Assembly (NCBI GenBank): GCA_023410445.1
Contig: JAEYPT010000001.1
Location: 496,001-560,000 of the forward strand
Length of the DNA: 64,000 nucleotides
Direction: 5' to 3'
Source of the DNA: Bacillota bacterium
GTDB lineage: Bacteria; Bacillota; Clostridia; Oscillospirales; Acutalibacteraceae
Positions 34,843 through 43,456 of the stretch are shown in pieces (within the stretch, counting starts at the first letter, position 1; every line of letters begins with the position of its first letter). The notes beneath the pieces were generated by a model. The model did no database searches, was not told where the DNA came from, and saw nothing but the letters and a program-made list of their open reading frames with translations. The translations under genes and the position numbers were made by a program.

Positions 34843-36153
34843 TTATTTCAGGGCTGCTTCCTCGGATTTCAGAAGGTCGTTTATGTCGCAGTCCGTTGTC
34901 AGAGCCTTGTTGAAGGTGGTCGTCTTGACCTTGTCGCACATGGCGGCATAGCCCTGACCCAGCCGAATTGCAGGAATTTCGTCTTTAATGGAGGTCAGAA
35001 CGTCGAACGGATTATCCTGGAAGAAATCGGTGAATTTGTTTTTCGCGTTCTTAACAGCCGGATCGGTCCAGACGTCGGTGCGGATCGGGTCAAAGCCCAG
35101 ATCGTTCCAGATTTCGGTGCAGCCTTCTTTTGACAGCTTGCAATAGGCAAGAAAGTCTTTGGCGAGCTTTGGGTCCTTTGTCTGGTTCGTTACAGCGGTA
35201 CCGGTTCCACCAAGTCCGACGGAACGGGCTTCGCCTTCTTTGAATACCGGGCAGGGGAGGATCATCATTTTTCCTTTGAGGTCAGGCATGTAATCGGTAA
35301 ACCGGCTCATGTACCACATCGGCATGGTAATGGAGGCGGAGCCGCCTTTGTTCATGAAGCCGTAGTATTCCTCCTGATGATGTCCGCCGCCGGGAGCGAT
35401 TTCCGCAGAGCCGTCTTTCAGCATGGAGCGCATAAAGGTCAGTGCCTGAGCAAGCTCCGGTGTAGCCAGATTTGCAGTGCCGTCCTCTTTCATTAAATCC
35501 GAGCCGAGCTGTTTATCCAGAAGCTGTGGCTGGAACAGATCGATCGTCTCAAAGGTGGTCATAACTTTGCCGGTCTTCTGTTTGACGGTTTTGCCCGCCT
35601 CGTGATACTGATCCCAAGTTTTGATGGTTGTGGGATCGATTCCAGCCTGCTTCATGATGTCCATATTGTAATAGGTAACCGTTGCGCCGACGTGGAAGCA
35701 GATGCCGTAATAGGTTCCGTCCTTGGAGTAAATATCGACGCGCGACTTTACAATATTCTTCAGTTCCGGTTCAACGATGTCATTTAGGGGCAGCAGCTGC
35801 GGCGTACCTTTTAAGAAGTTAGAGAATTTTCCGATTTCAATATCCGCGATATCCGGTGCACCGACACCGGACTGCAGGGCGATCAGCAGCTTGTTGTGCA
35901 TATCGTCGTAAGGCATGGTGGTCGCCGTAAGGGCAATCTTCCGGTTTGGATTCGCCTGATTCCACTTGTCAGCCATTTTCTTGTAGAACGAAGTATGTAT
36001 TTCCTGGAAAGTCCACAGCGTCATTTTAAATGGTTCGCCGGAAGGATTTGCGGTTCCGTTTGCGGGTTTGCCTGCATTTGCCGCGCTCGAACAGCCTGCC
36101 ATGGCTGTCAGGACAATCACAAGACTTAACAAAAGCGCCAATACCTTTTTCAT
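34843..36153 (-). CDS. ABC sugar-binding lipoprotein (AraN-like)
   Basis: 436 residues from ATG 36153. A signal peptide ends in lipobox MAGC, then a Ser/Ala/Asn linker and a cluster B binding protein (MTLWTFQEIHTSFYKKMADKWN). The longer frame to 36171 begins MERRSI and is unlikely. Ligand probably arabino-oligosaccharides, inferred from the neighbouring arabinofuranosidase. Confidence 0.87.
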   Translation of the reverse strand: MKKVLALLLSLVIVLTAMAGCSSAANAGKPANGTANPSGEPFKMTLWTFQEIHTSFYKKMADKWNQANPNRKIALTATTMPYDDMHNKLLIALQSGVGAPDIADIEIGKFSNFLKGTPQLLPLNDIVEPELKNIVKSRVDIYSKDGTYYGICFHVGATVTYYNMDIMKQAGIDPTTIKTWDQYHEAGKTVKQKTGKVMTTFETIDLFQPQLLDKQLGSDLMKEDGTANLATPELAQALTFMRSMLKDGSAEIAPGGGHHQEEYYGFMNKGGSASITMPMWYMSRFTDYMPDLKGKMMILPCPVFKEGEARSVGLGGTGTAVTNQTKDPKLAKDFLAYCKLSKEGCTEIWNDLGFDPIRTDVWTDPAVKNAKNKFTDFFQDNPFDVLTSIKDEIPAIRLGQGYAAMCDKVKTTTFNKALTTDCDINDLLKSEEAALK

Positions 36154-36215
36154 AATTGACCTTCTTTCCAATATTTAATACTTGCGTTTCCATAGCTTTA
36201 TCAGCAGCGGGAACG

Positions 36216-37736
36216 TTACCTTTGGGCACTGATTCGAATGACATTCCAGGAGGCTTTACCAACGTGTGCGCGGAGAATCCCATCATCCAGCGTGGTTGTA
36301 TGGCACAGGCTCGGCTGTACGGGGGAACCGGCAAGAGAGTTTACCGCCTTTCGGTTGTCGCACGCGAGTACGATATGCTCCAGGATTCGGACCTTCCCGA
36401 AGCTCCTGACATTGCATTCCAGATTCAAGGGGTCATCTTTGCTTCGGTTCACCGCAAAAATCGTCACTTCCTCTTTCTCCTCATTGTAGACGGCTACGCT
36501 TTCGAGATAAGGAACGTCGCTAAAGTTTTTGGAGTCATATTTGTCCGATACGATCACCGGCTGAAGAGCGGTTCCCCTGCCGAATACGGAAGCGTGCAGG
36601 AAGGGGTAGAAAATGGTTTGCCTCCAGGAACCGCCTCCAACCTGGGTCATAATCGGTGCAATGACGTTAACCAGCTGAGCAAGACAGGCCATCTTGACGC
36701 GGTCGCAATTCTTGATCAGGGTAATAAGCATACAGCCGACCAATAAAGCGTCTTCGAACGTATAGACATCCTCCAAGAGGGAGGGGGCCACCTGCCAGGG
36801 GTGTTTTTCCATCCGCTCATCATCAGATTCACGGGTGTGGTACCAGACGTTCCATTCGTCAAAGCTGATATTTAACGTTTTTTTGCTTCGTTTTTTTGAT
36901 TTTATGTAATCGCATACGGATTTTACCGTTTTAATGAAATAATCCATTTCAAGGGACAGCGCGAGGAAGTCCTCAAAATCGTCTTCCGTATTTCCAAAAT
37001 ACTGATGCATGGAGATAAAGTCCACGTCGTCGTAAACGTGAGATAGGGTCGCCGCTTCCCAATCCGGGAACGTTTCCATTTTACTGCTGGAGCTGCCGCA
37101 GGAAACCAGCTCGATGTCCGGATCGATGATCCGCATAGCGCGAGCTGTCTCCGCGGCAAGCCTGCCGTATTCGTCGGCGGTTTTATGGCCTGTCTGCCAT
37201 GTGCCGTCCATTTCGTTTCCAAGGCACCATGTCTTGATTTTAAACGGGTCGGGGTCCCCGTTTTGCCTTCTTAAATCACTGTAATAGGTGCCGGACTCAT
37301 GGTTGCAGTACTCCAGCAGACTGCAGGCCTCTCGAATTCCCCTTGTTCCCAGGTTCACGGCCAACATGATATTGGTATTTGCGGCTTTTGCCCATTGGTG
37401 AAATTCGCTGATCCCAATCTGGTTTGTCTCGAGGGTTCTCCACGCGAGGTCCAAACGCTGAGGCCGGGCTTCCTTCGGGCCAATTCCGTCTTCCCAATTG
37501 TACCCGGAGACAAAATTCCCGCCCGGATAGCGAACGATTGGCACCCTTAACTCTTTTACCAGTTCAATGACGTCTTTGCGGAACCCATTTTCATCCGCCA
37601 GCGGGTGCGAGGGCTCGTAGATTCCATTGTAGACAGCCCTGCCTAAATGCTCAAGAAAAGATCCATATATTCTGCTGTCGATAGTTCCGACTTGAAAATC
37701 TTTTTCGATCGTCATTTTCGCTTCTTTACAAGGCAA
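36216..37736 (-). CDS. abfA: Intracellular alpha-L-arabinofuranosidase (GH51)
   Basis: 506 residues, the normal GH51 length. It has the conserved start FQVGTIDSRIYGSFLEHLGRAVY, RYPGGNFVSGYNWEDG, acid/base Glu175 in CLGNEMDG and nucleophile Glu294 in SFDEWNVWY. No signal peptide: it trims imported arabino-oligosaccharides in the cytoplasm. TTG 37736 has AAAGGAGG about 9 nt upstream and gives MPCKEAKMTIEKDF, which fits the family N-terminus; ATG 37715 is the alternative. First gene of the operon. Confidence 0.95.
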   Translation of the reverse strand: MPCKEAKMTIEKDFQVGTIDSRIYGSFLEHLGRAVYNGIYEPSHPLADENGFRKDVIELVKELRVPIVRYPGGNFVSGYNWEDGIGPKEARPQRLDLAWRTLETNQIGISEFHQWAKAANTNIMLAVNLGTRGIREACSLLEYCNHESGTYYSDLRRQNGDPDPFKIKTWCLGNEMDGTWQTGHKTADEYGRLAAETARAMRIIDPDIELVSCGSSSSKMETFPDWEAATLSHVYDDVDFISMHQYFGNTEDDFEDFLALSLEMDYFIKTVKSVCDYIKSKKRSKKTLNISFDEWNVWYHTRESDDERMEKHPWQVAPSLLEDVYTFEDALLVGCMLITLIKNCDRVKMACLAQLVNVIAPIMTQVGGGSWRQTIFYPFLHASVFGRGTALQPVIVSDKYDSKNFSDVPYLESVAVYNEEKEEVTIFAVNRSKDDPLNLECNVRSFGKVRILEHIVLACDNRKAVNSLAGSPVQPSLCHTTTLDDGILRAHVGKASWNVIRISAQR

Positions 37737-37774
37737 ATTAATGATCCTCCTTTAGAACTTTATTAGGGCAATCA

Positions 37775-37795
37775 CGTAATTAATTCATTAATACG
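37775..37795. promoter_or_regulatory. Candidate operator of the arabinofuranosidase operon
   Basis: Near-palindrome CGTAATTAAT-TC-ATTAATACG touching the -10 box. This is a position where ArsR-type repressors bind. Confidence 0.45.
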
Positions 37796-37823
37796 ATAAT
37801 AGCATATGCGTGAGATATGTCAA
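37796..37823 (-). promoter_or_regulatory. Promoter of the arabinofuranosidase operon
   Basis: Minus strand TTGACA (37823-37818), 16 nt, TATTAT (37801-37796). Confidence 0.65.
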
Positions 37824-37904
37824 TATATTAATGTAAAAGAAAAATATTTTGTATAAAATATGCAATATAAACTTTGGACATATAGATATATTGAATTGGT
37901 GTTA

Positions 37905-37920
37905 ATGATAACGTTAATTA
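37905..37920. promoter_or_regulatory. Candidate catabolite-responsive element (cre-like)
   Basis: ATGATAACGTTAATTA matches the CcpA consensus WTGNNARCGNWWWCAW at all but two positions. About 80 nt upstream of the promoter, an unusual position for repression. Confidence 0.3.
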
Positions 37921-38301
37921 AATGCAATTCCATAATGAATATCCTCATTAGGGATACAGTTTGTTTCTTCGGCCTTTGCAAAAACAGTGCGGAGGATTAA
38001 TGAAACTGTTAATACGGTAAAAGATGTTATTGAAAATTTGTATATTTTGCGCATTATTCCAGAGCAAATTCTTTACCATGACGGACGATGGGATGCGGTA
38101 AGCTTTAACTTATGGCTCTGAGGTGAGAATCCGTGTGAAAGAACATGTGTATAATCGTAAGTCCAAAATGGCCATCGCAAAGGGAGCCTGCTTAGACACA
38201 TTTTTCGTCTGAGAAGGCTCCGCTTGTTCTGTTTCAACATTTACAATTGTATTTGCTTCGGCCGGGGGATATAATGAAAGGGAAATTTCGCTTAGAAGAT
38301 T
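37921..38301. other. Intergenic region with a hairpin, no gene
   Basis: No supported gene. An imperfect 15-bp hairpin (GGAGCC at 38183-38188 to GGCTCC at 38216-38221) has no good T tail. A minus-strand frame across 38110-38343 lacks a ribosome site and family match. The stretch may hold decayed sequence. Confidence 0.4.
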
Positions 38302-39273
38302 ATGACAATTCTTTCTCAAGAAAAGAATGAAATCAGTTTGCATGTGTTATTTCAAAGGAAGGTGCCTAGGATAAGTGTACGTTACAAAATATTCAGATTC
38401 ATTCTAAAGAGGAGCGGCATAAAAAAGATACTTGCATTGCCAACAAAAGAGCTGCTGCAAAAAGCACAGAAAATAAATGGAAAGCGTTGTTTCAAGATTC
38501 CGAAAGATGAAAGACATTCCTATGAGGATATTGTATTTCTCAACCAATTTCATTGCCTAAAAATCGAATCAACAGAGGGAAAAGCCCAAAAGGCCGTTTT
38601 GTTTTTTTACGGTGGCGGCATGATTTTAGGCCCTGATCGCAGCGATATTAAATTTGCAACGAAGATCGGAGAACAAAGCAAATCGGATATTTGGTTTCCA
38701 TTTTACCCCTTATGCATTGAAAACAGCATCGATTTTCTTTACAGGATGGTGTTTGAAGTATACAAAAAAATGGTGCAGAAATATGGCGCAGAAAACATAT
38801 CGTTTCTAGGGTTTTCATCCGGAGCCGCATTATGCATAGGGCTTTGCCAATACAATCATCAGCAATCAAAACCTTTGCCGGTGCCAAAATTAGTGATTGC
38901 ATGTTCCCCGGGAAGTGTTCCTCAAAGTGCTGAAGAAAAAGCAAAAATGCAGAACTTAGCCAACAAAGATATTATGGTAAATCCTGCATTCATGTCCCGT
39001 ATGCAGGATATTATGTGTCATGAGAAGGCTATCCCAGCCTATATGCTCTCAGGCGTCAGCGGCGATTTTACAGATATGCCTCAAATACACTTTTACTATG
39101 GTACGGATGAGGTGCTGTATGCCGAGGCAGAGTATTTCAAAAATGCATGTGAAAAATACAACGTTCCCTACCATATGCATATCGGTACGGGTATGTGCCA
39201 CTGTTACCCATTGATACCGTTTTGCCCTGAAAGTAAAAAAGCCTGTGCAGAGATCATTGAGTTCTTGAAATAG
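38302..39273 (+). CDS. Alpha/beta hydrolase (HSL-like esterase)
   Basis: 323 residues. Oxyanion-hole motif YGGG (in place of HGGG), nucleophile elbow GFSSGAA and a late His in MCHCYPLIPFCP give a plausible Ser-Asp-His triad of hormone-sensitive-lipase-like esterases. No signal peptide. It acts on a small ester or amide, not identified. The surrounding DNA is visibly A/T-richer than the pilus or sugar operons. Confidence 0.75.
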   Translation: MTILSQEKNEISLHVLFQRKVPRISVRYKIFRFILKRSGIKKILALPTKELLQKAQKINGKRCFKIPKDERHSYEDIVFLNQFHCLKIESTEGKAQKAVLFFYGGGMILGPDRSDIKFATKIGEQSKSDIWFPFYPLCIENSIDFLYRMVFEVYKKMVQKYGAENISFLGFSSGAALCIGLCQYNHQQSKPLPVPKLVIACSPGSVPQSAEEKAKMQNLANKDIMVNPAFMSRMQDIMCHEKAIPAYMLSGVSGDFTDMPQIHFYYGTDEVLYAEAEYFKNACEKYNVPYHMHIGTGMCHCYPLIPFCPESKKACAEIIEFLK

Positions 39274-39373
39274 CATAGTATGAATAATCTGAGTATAGGT
39301 GTAACAAATGAGCCTGTCGAGCTTTACATTGGTGAATATCGGGCAAATAAAAGTTGAAAAGGCGGAAAGTCTA

Positions 39374-39682
39374 ATGGCTTCCAGCAAAGAATATTTAGAA
39401 TTCATATTATAGCAGATGAATGGATTAAATGAAATTAACTACCGCGCAATGATGGGTGAATTTATCCTCTACTATCGCGCAAAAGTTGTTGGTGGAATCT
39501 ATGACAATCGTTTGCTTGTAAAACCAACCGATTCAGCGAAAAAACTGATGCCTGATGCTTCTTATGAATTGCCGTACGAAGGATCAAAGGAAATGCTGCT
39601 TGTTAACGATGTAGACAACAAAGAATTGTTGACTGTACTATTTGAATCTTTGGTAGATGAGCTTCCACCCACAAAAAAGTGA
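39374..39682 (+). pseudogene. TfoX N-terminal-domain gene with in-frame amber codon
   Basis: Frame starts at ATG 39374 with MASSKEYLEFIL, is stopped by TAG at 39410-39412, and continues as QMNGLNEINYRAMMGEFILYY to a TGA at 39680. Joined, it matches the TfoX/Sxy N-terminal domain family (about 102 residues), with the stop where relatives carry a sense codon. Restart at ATG 39416 would give 88 residues missing the first helix. A nonsense mutation is the simplest reading; sequence error is possible. Confidence 0.75.
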
Positions 39683-39740
39683 AAAGACTTAGTTTATCAA
39701 ATGAGCTAAATTCCGAATTGTTTAAAACCTTGGAGGATTT

Positions 39741-40235
39741 ATGATACGGCTTGCAACATGGGAAGACTTAAACACAATCATGGAAATCTATGCGATCGCC
39801 AGAAAATACATGGCGGAAAACGGTAATCCGACTCAATGGGCGGATACCTATCCGGACCGTGAAATATTGAGGAAGGATATTGAAAGCGAACAGCTTTTTG
39901 TATGTACAAAAAACGATATGGTACACGGGGTTTTTGCTTTTATGATCGGGCCGGAAGCGACCTATTCATATCTGGAAAACGGCTCATGGAAAAATGACAA
40001 TATTTTCGGAACAATACACCGAGTTGCCAGTGACGGAGTTGGTAAGGGTGTGTTCGGGCAATGTGTTGATTTCTGTAAAAAAAGGATATCAAACCTACGG
40101 ATTGATACCCATCAGAATAACCACACGATGCAGCATTTGATTGAAAAAAATGGATTCGAAAAATGCGGTATTATCTATGTTAAAGATGGTTCGCCTAGAA
40201 TCGCATATCAATATTGTAAGCAACAGGAAAGCTGA
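39741..40235 (+). CDS. GNAT-family N-acetyltransferase
   Basis: 164 residues. The start (MIRLATWEDLNTIMEIYAIAR) and C-terminal part (LRIDTHQNNHTMQHLIEKNGFEKCGIIY) are typical of acetyl-CoA-dependent GNAT enzymes. The central pyrophosphate-binding loop reads RVASDGVGKGVFG. Substrate unknown. RBS TTGGAGG precedes ATG 39741. Confidence 0.85.
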   Translation: MIRLATWEDLNTIMEIYAIARKYMAENGNPTQWADTYPDREILRKDIESEQLFVCTKNDMVHGVFAFMIGPEATYSYLENGSWKNDNIFGTIHRVASDGVGKGVFGQCVDFCKKRISNLRIDTHQNNHTMQHLIEKNGFEKCGIIYVKDGSPRIAYQYCKQQES

Positions 40236-40292
40236 TCCGATAACAAGTCAAACCGAATGGATGTTCCTTGAAATGACGAAAGATACAGCGAG

Positions 40293-40832
40293 GTGCTTAT
40301 TATTAAAAACTTGGCTAACATAATAACGATTTCCCGCCTTGCATGTGCGGGAATTCTGCTGTTCTCGACGCCGTTTTCATCAATTTTTTGGGTACTCTAC
40401 ATATACGGCGGTGTGAGCGATTTTGCGGATGGGCTGACTGCACGGGCACTAAAACAAAAAAGTGATCTGGGTGCAAAACTCGATAGTGCGGCAGACGTGG
40501 CATTTTTCTTTGCGGCCGTTATTGCAGTAGTCCCAGTCATTGTGGTTCCTCAGTGGATTTGGATCTGTGTGATTGCCATAGCGCTGATTCGGGTAACAGC
40601 TTATGTGATTGGCTATAAAAAATACCGCGCGTTTTCTGCTCTGCATACCTATGCCAATAAGGCCACGGGAGGATTTTTATTTGGAACGCCGGTTTTCTGT
40701 GTGGTGTTAGGCGTTACTGTCACGGGAGTTATCTTGTGCCTTTTGGCAATGATATCAGCTTGTGAGGAACTGTTGATTACAGTACGATCCAAAAATTTGG
40801 ATCGTAACTGCAAGAGCATATTCGTACAATAA
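40293..40832 (+). CDS. CDP-alcohol phosphatidyltransferase family protein
   Basis: 179 residues with several membrane helices and the signature DG-x2-AR-x8-G-x3-D-x3-D, seen in SDFADGLTARALKQKSDLGAKLDSAAD read in parts. The enzyme transfers a phosphatidyl group from CDP-diacylglycerol to an alcohol, possibly glycerol-phosphate or serine. The start is GTG 40293 with a weak ribosome site. It may be an accessory copy beside the housekeeping pgsA. Confidence 0.82.
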   Translation: MLIIKNLANIITISRLACAGILLFSTPFSSIFWVLYIYGGVSDFADGLTARALKQKSDLGAKLDSAADVAFFFAAVIAVVPVIVVPQWIWICVIAIALIRVTAYVIGYKKYRAFSALHTYANKATGGFLFGTPVFCVVLGVTVTGVILCLLAMISACEELLITVRSKNLDRNCKSIFVQ

Positions 40833-41051
40833 AGTAGGAGTACCGCGTATGACAAAGGGCCGCTTATATTCCCGATGAATATAAGCAGCTCTGATCTTAT
40901 AACGAAATCCTGTTTCCGAAAGCAAATAACCTTGAATTTTTAATTATAGGAAATAATCTTAGTAGAAGGAAACTTTATAAACGCCGCAGGTTTATACGAA
41001 TGTGGCGACAAGTTAATTACGGATTCTTAAGAAAAGAGGCCGTTGCCATTA

Positions 41052-42056
41052 ATGAAAACAATTTCAATCGGAATACAGAATCTCCTTGCTCCTTGTGGCT
41101 GTGCGTGTAAGTATTGCCTATTGCAGTCCTGCAAAGAGGCGAATGGAGTCGAATATTACAGAGGAAAAAAAGTGGCGGAAAGGTTTGTTCGATGGGGGAA
41201 AATGAAAGGACTTTCCACACTTTCGTTTTATTATATTTCTTATTGCGCTGAATACCCGGAGCTGTTTGATAATATATCGTTTAATCAATCAATAGGATTT
41301 GTTGGTGCAGGTTTTTTGCAGTGCAATGGAATTAAGGTACGAAGTAAAACGGAAACCGATGAGTTTACGGCAAAGTTGAAAGCAGCCGGTATAGAAATGA
41401 TAGACACTACTTTTTATGGAAATGAGCAATATCATGACAAATTTGCCGCCCGTAAAGGTGACTACCGTTTTATGTTGTTGCTGGCAGAAAGTGCAAAGCA
41501 GCATGGAATTACTTGCTCACCGTCAGTAGTTGTTACGGAAGAAAATAAAACTATGCTTAATCAACTTTTTTGTAAATTACTTCCAATAGCTGGTATTCAC
41601 AATATTCATTCATTTCTTCCGGATTATAGGGGAAGAGGCTATTTAATGGAAGAATCCCGTTTGACACAAAAAAGCTATGAAATGTTATCCGACGACGTAA
41701 AAAGTACCATGAACATAGGTCAATATAAAACAGAAAGGGAATGGCTTTCTATTGGAAAGTTTCCTGAATATACAAAGAGGGCCTTAATTATAACCTTACG
41801 GAAAGACAATATTGAAATGTTTGAGAATATGGCCTGTGATGAAATAGTCGCATATGTTGAAAAGCTTGATGATCATTATTATCATGCCATCCCAACAATC
41901 AATGAGCTTGCAGAAATGTACGGTGATAAAGGTAACATGAAGCTATACCGTTCCCGTGACTTGTTCTGGATGTGGCAGAGGTGCTTCCGAGAGGAAAATC
42001 ACATTGATCTTTACAACGTTACCGATGAAAGATTTTGTAATACCATACGAAGTTAA
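41052..42056 (+). CDS. Radical SAM protein
   Basis: 334 residues with the cluster motif C-x3-C-x2-C (CGCACKYC, first Cys about residue 15) close to the N-terminus and further Cys spread along the chain. There is no SPASM-type Cys cluster at the C-terminus. The radical SAM fold is supported by hydrophobic strand spacing and a TTFYGNEQYHDKF region. Reaction unknown. ATG 41052 is preferred to TTG 41043, which is too close to AGAGG. Monocistronic with a strong terminator. Confidence 0.75.
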   Translation: MKTISIGIQNLLAPCGCACKYCLLQSCKEANGVEYYRGKKVAERFVRWGKMKGLSTLSFYYISYCAEYPELFDNISFNQSIGFVGAGFLQCNGIKVRSKTETDEFTAKLKAAGIEMIDTTFYGNEQYHDKFAARKGDYRFMLLLAESAKQHGITCSPSVVVTEENKTMLNQLFCKLLPIAGIHNIHSFLPDYRGRGYLMEESRLTQKSYEMLSDDVKSTMNIGQYKTEREWLSIGKFPEYTKRALIITLRKDNIEMFENMACDEIVAYVEKLDDHYYHAIPTINELAEMYGDKGNMKLYRSRDLFWMWQRCFREENHIDLYNVTDERFCNTIRS

Positions 42057-42145
42057 CAATTTATACCCATAAGCGTAATACGCAGCAGTTTGTTATCATA
42101 TCTGAGGAAAAATATGATTTTTGTCAAGTTAAATGCGAGATGACA

Positions 42146-42184
42146 TAAAAACAGCGGACACTTCTTTAGTGTCTGCTGTTTTTA
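42146..42184. terminator. Bidirectional terminator
   Basis: Stem AACAGCGGACAC/GTGTCTGCTGTT with A and T runs at either end; serves the radical SAM gene. Confidence 0.8.
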
Positions 42185-42323
42185 TGTGAACGATCATCCC
42201 CAAAGGGGCCCTTGAACAATTCCATTTTGGCCCAGCGTTTTTCTATGCGTTCGAGTTTGCTGTTTGTTTTCTTTTAATGAAGTCCTTTTAAATTTGCACA
42301 AAATGAGATTTTCTCCTGGACCT

Positions 42324-42812
42324 TTACTGAGTTTCGGTTTCCTGCTGCGTCGGCTCCGCTCCATACTTTTGATCCAGTTTATCCAGCAGCTTCTGTGAGA
42401 GCTCAAGATAGGCATCCAACGCATCGTTTTCCTGTAAAAACGCGGCAATGTCGCTGTACAGATCTGCCTCAATGCGTACATGCTCCCGCTGGGCAGCCTT
42501 CCCCTGTCGGGTAATTTCCAGTCCGAATGAGCGGCGGTCTCGCGGGTTGATGACCCGGCGAAGGTATCCCCGCTTTTCCAGCCGGTCGATGATGCCCGTC
42601 AGCGTGCTTTTCCCGATGTGAAGCTCTTCACCGATCTCCTTCATGATCTTGTCAGGCTGCTGACACAGAATGCGAAGCACCCCGATTTCCGTTGTCGAAA
42701 GGCCGGAAAGCTTCGAATAGTTTTTCGCCATGATGCGATCCCAGACCTCCAGCGACCGATGGTGAATTTGACCCATCTGTTTCATTTTCTCTTTCAGTTC
42801 GTCTTCCATCAA
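42324..42812 (-). CDS. MarR-family transcriptional regulator
   Basis: 162 residues. The winged helix is clear (LSTTEIGVLRILCQQPDKIMKEIGEELHIGKSTLTGIIDRLEKRGYLRR, cited in pieces), with RVINPRDRRSFGLEIT as the wing. C-terminal helices form the dimer interface. RBS GGGAGGG before ATG 42812. It is divergent from the redox operon at 42983 and probably represses it in response to a small molecule. Confidence 0.92.
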   Translation of the reverse strand: MMEDELKEKMKQMGQIHHRSLEVWDRIMAKNYSKLSGLSTTEIGVLRILCQQPDKIMKEIGEELHIGKSTLTGIIDRLEKRGYLRRVINPRDRRSFGLEITRQGKAAQREHVRIEADLYSDIAAFLQENDALDAYLELSQKLLDKLDQKYGAEPTQQETETQ

Positions 42813-42878
42813 ACTTCCCTCCCACGTTTCAAGTTCAGTATATCATATTTTTAACGCAGTGGAAAGTCCATTAAAAAA

Positions 42879-42918
42879 AATAGTACGATAAATAAATTAA
42901 ATTATATTATGTACTATT
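42879..42918. promoter_or_regulatory. Inverted repeat overlapping the redox operon promoter
   Basis: AATAGTAC (42879-42886) and GTACTATT (42911-42918) form a perfect 8-bp inverted repeat 24 nt apart; the right arm overlaps the -35 box. Possible MarR sites. Confidence 0.45.
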
Positions 42919-42945
42919 GACATTACGAACTAAATAGCCTATACT
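42917..42945 (+). promoter_or_regulatory. Promoter of the redox operon
   Basis: TTGACA, 17 nt, TATACT, starting about 30 nt before the first gene. Confidence 0.75.
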
Positions 42946-42982
42946 ACAGCCGAACGAGTGAAAACAGAAAGGATGGTTCGGG

Positions 42983-43456
42983 ATGAATACAATTCGAAGT
43001 TCGGAGGATTCTTCGGTTCGGTTTGCAAAACTGATGGCGGAGCTGTTCTATTTTATGGCGGAAGAAGCGTCTGTGCGGTTCGGCGAAGAGGGCAGGGCAG
43101 CAGTGCGGGAGGCGGTTCGGAAATTTGGACTGCAGCGCGTTGCAGATATGAAAGAGGAAGCGAAGGAGCGAGGCCTCGATCCGAACGATCCGCGTACATA
43201 TCCCGCGGTGCGTGACATGCCTTCCAATGGCTGGGAAAGCGACCCGAAAAATCCGATGGTGACGACGGTCTGTCCGATGGCGGAAATGTGGGAGCGCTTC
43301 GGCGAGCGGGGCCGGGAGTGCGGCGCGCTGTACTGCGAGGTGGATTATACCCTGTTTGAAGGCTTCGGTCTGACATTGGACCGTCCACGTTGCAAAACAA
43401 ACGGGGATGTTGTGTGCGATTTCCGCGTCGGCCTGAAAACGGAGGGATCGAAATGA
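42983..43456 (+). CDS. L-2-amino-thiazoline-4-carboxylic acid hydrolase family protein
   Basis: 157 residues resembling the ATC hydrolase family: helical, with FGEEGRAAVREAVRKFG and a C-terminal core containing CGALYCEVDYTLFEGFG and RCKTNGDVVCDFRV. The family was named from a Pseudomonas enzyme that opens a thiazoline ring to give S-carbamoyl-cysteine or cysteine, but most members are uncharacterised. It overlaps the next gene by ATGA, so the two are coupled. RBS AAGGA upstream of ATG 42983. Confidence 0.75.
   Translation: MNTIRSSEDSSVRFAKLMAELFYFMAEEASVRFGEEGRAAVREAVRKFGLQRVADMKEEAKERGLDPNDPRTYPAVRDMPSNGWESDPKNPMVTTVCPMAEMWERFGERGRECGALYCEVDYTLFEGFGLTLDRPRCKTNGDVVCDFRVGLKTEGSK

Noticed and set aside
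38110..38343. 77-codon minus-strand frame in the gap before the esterase
   Set aside because: No ribosome site, no promoter and no family match; possibly decayed sequence only.
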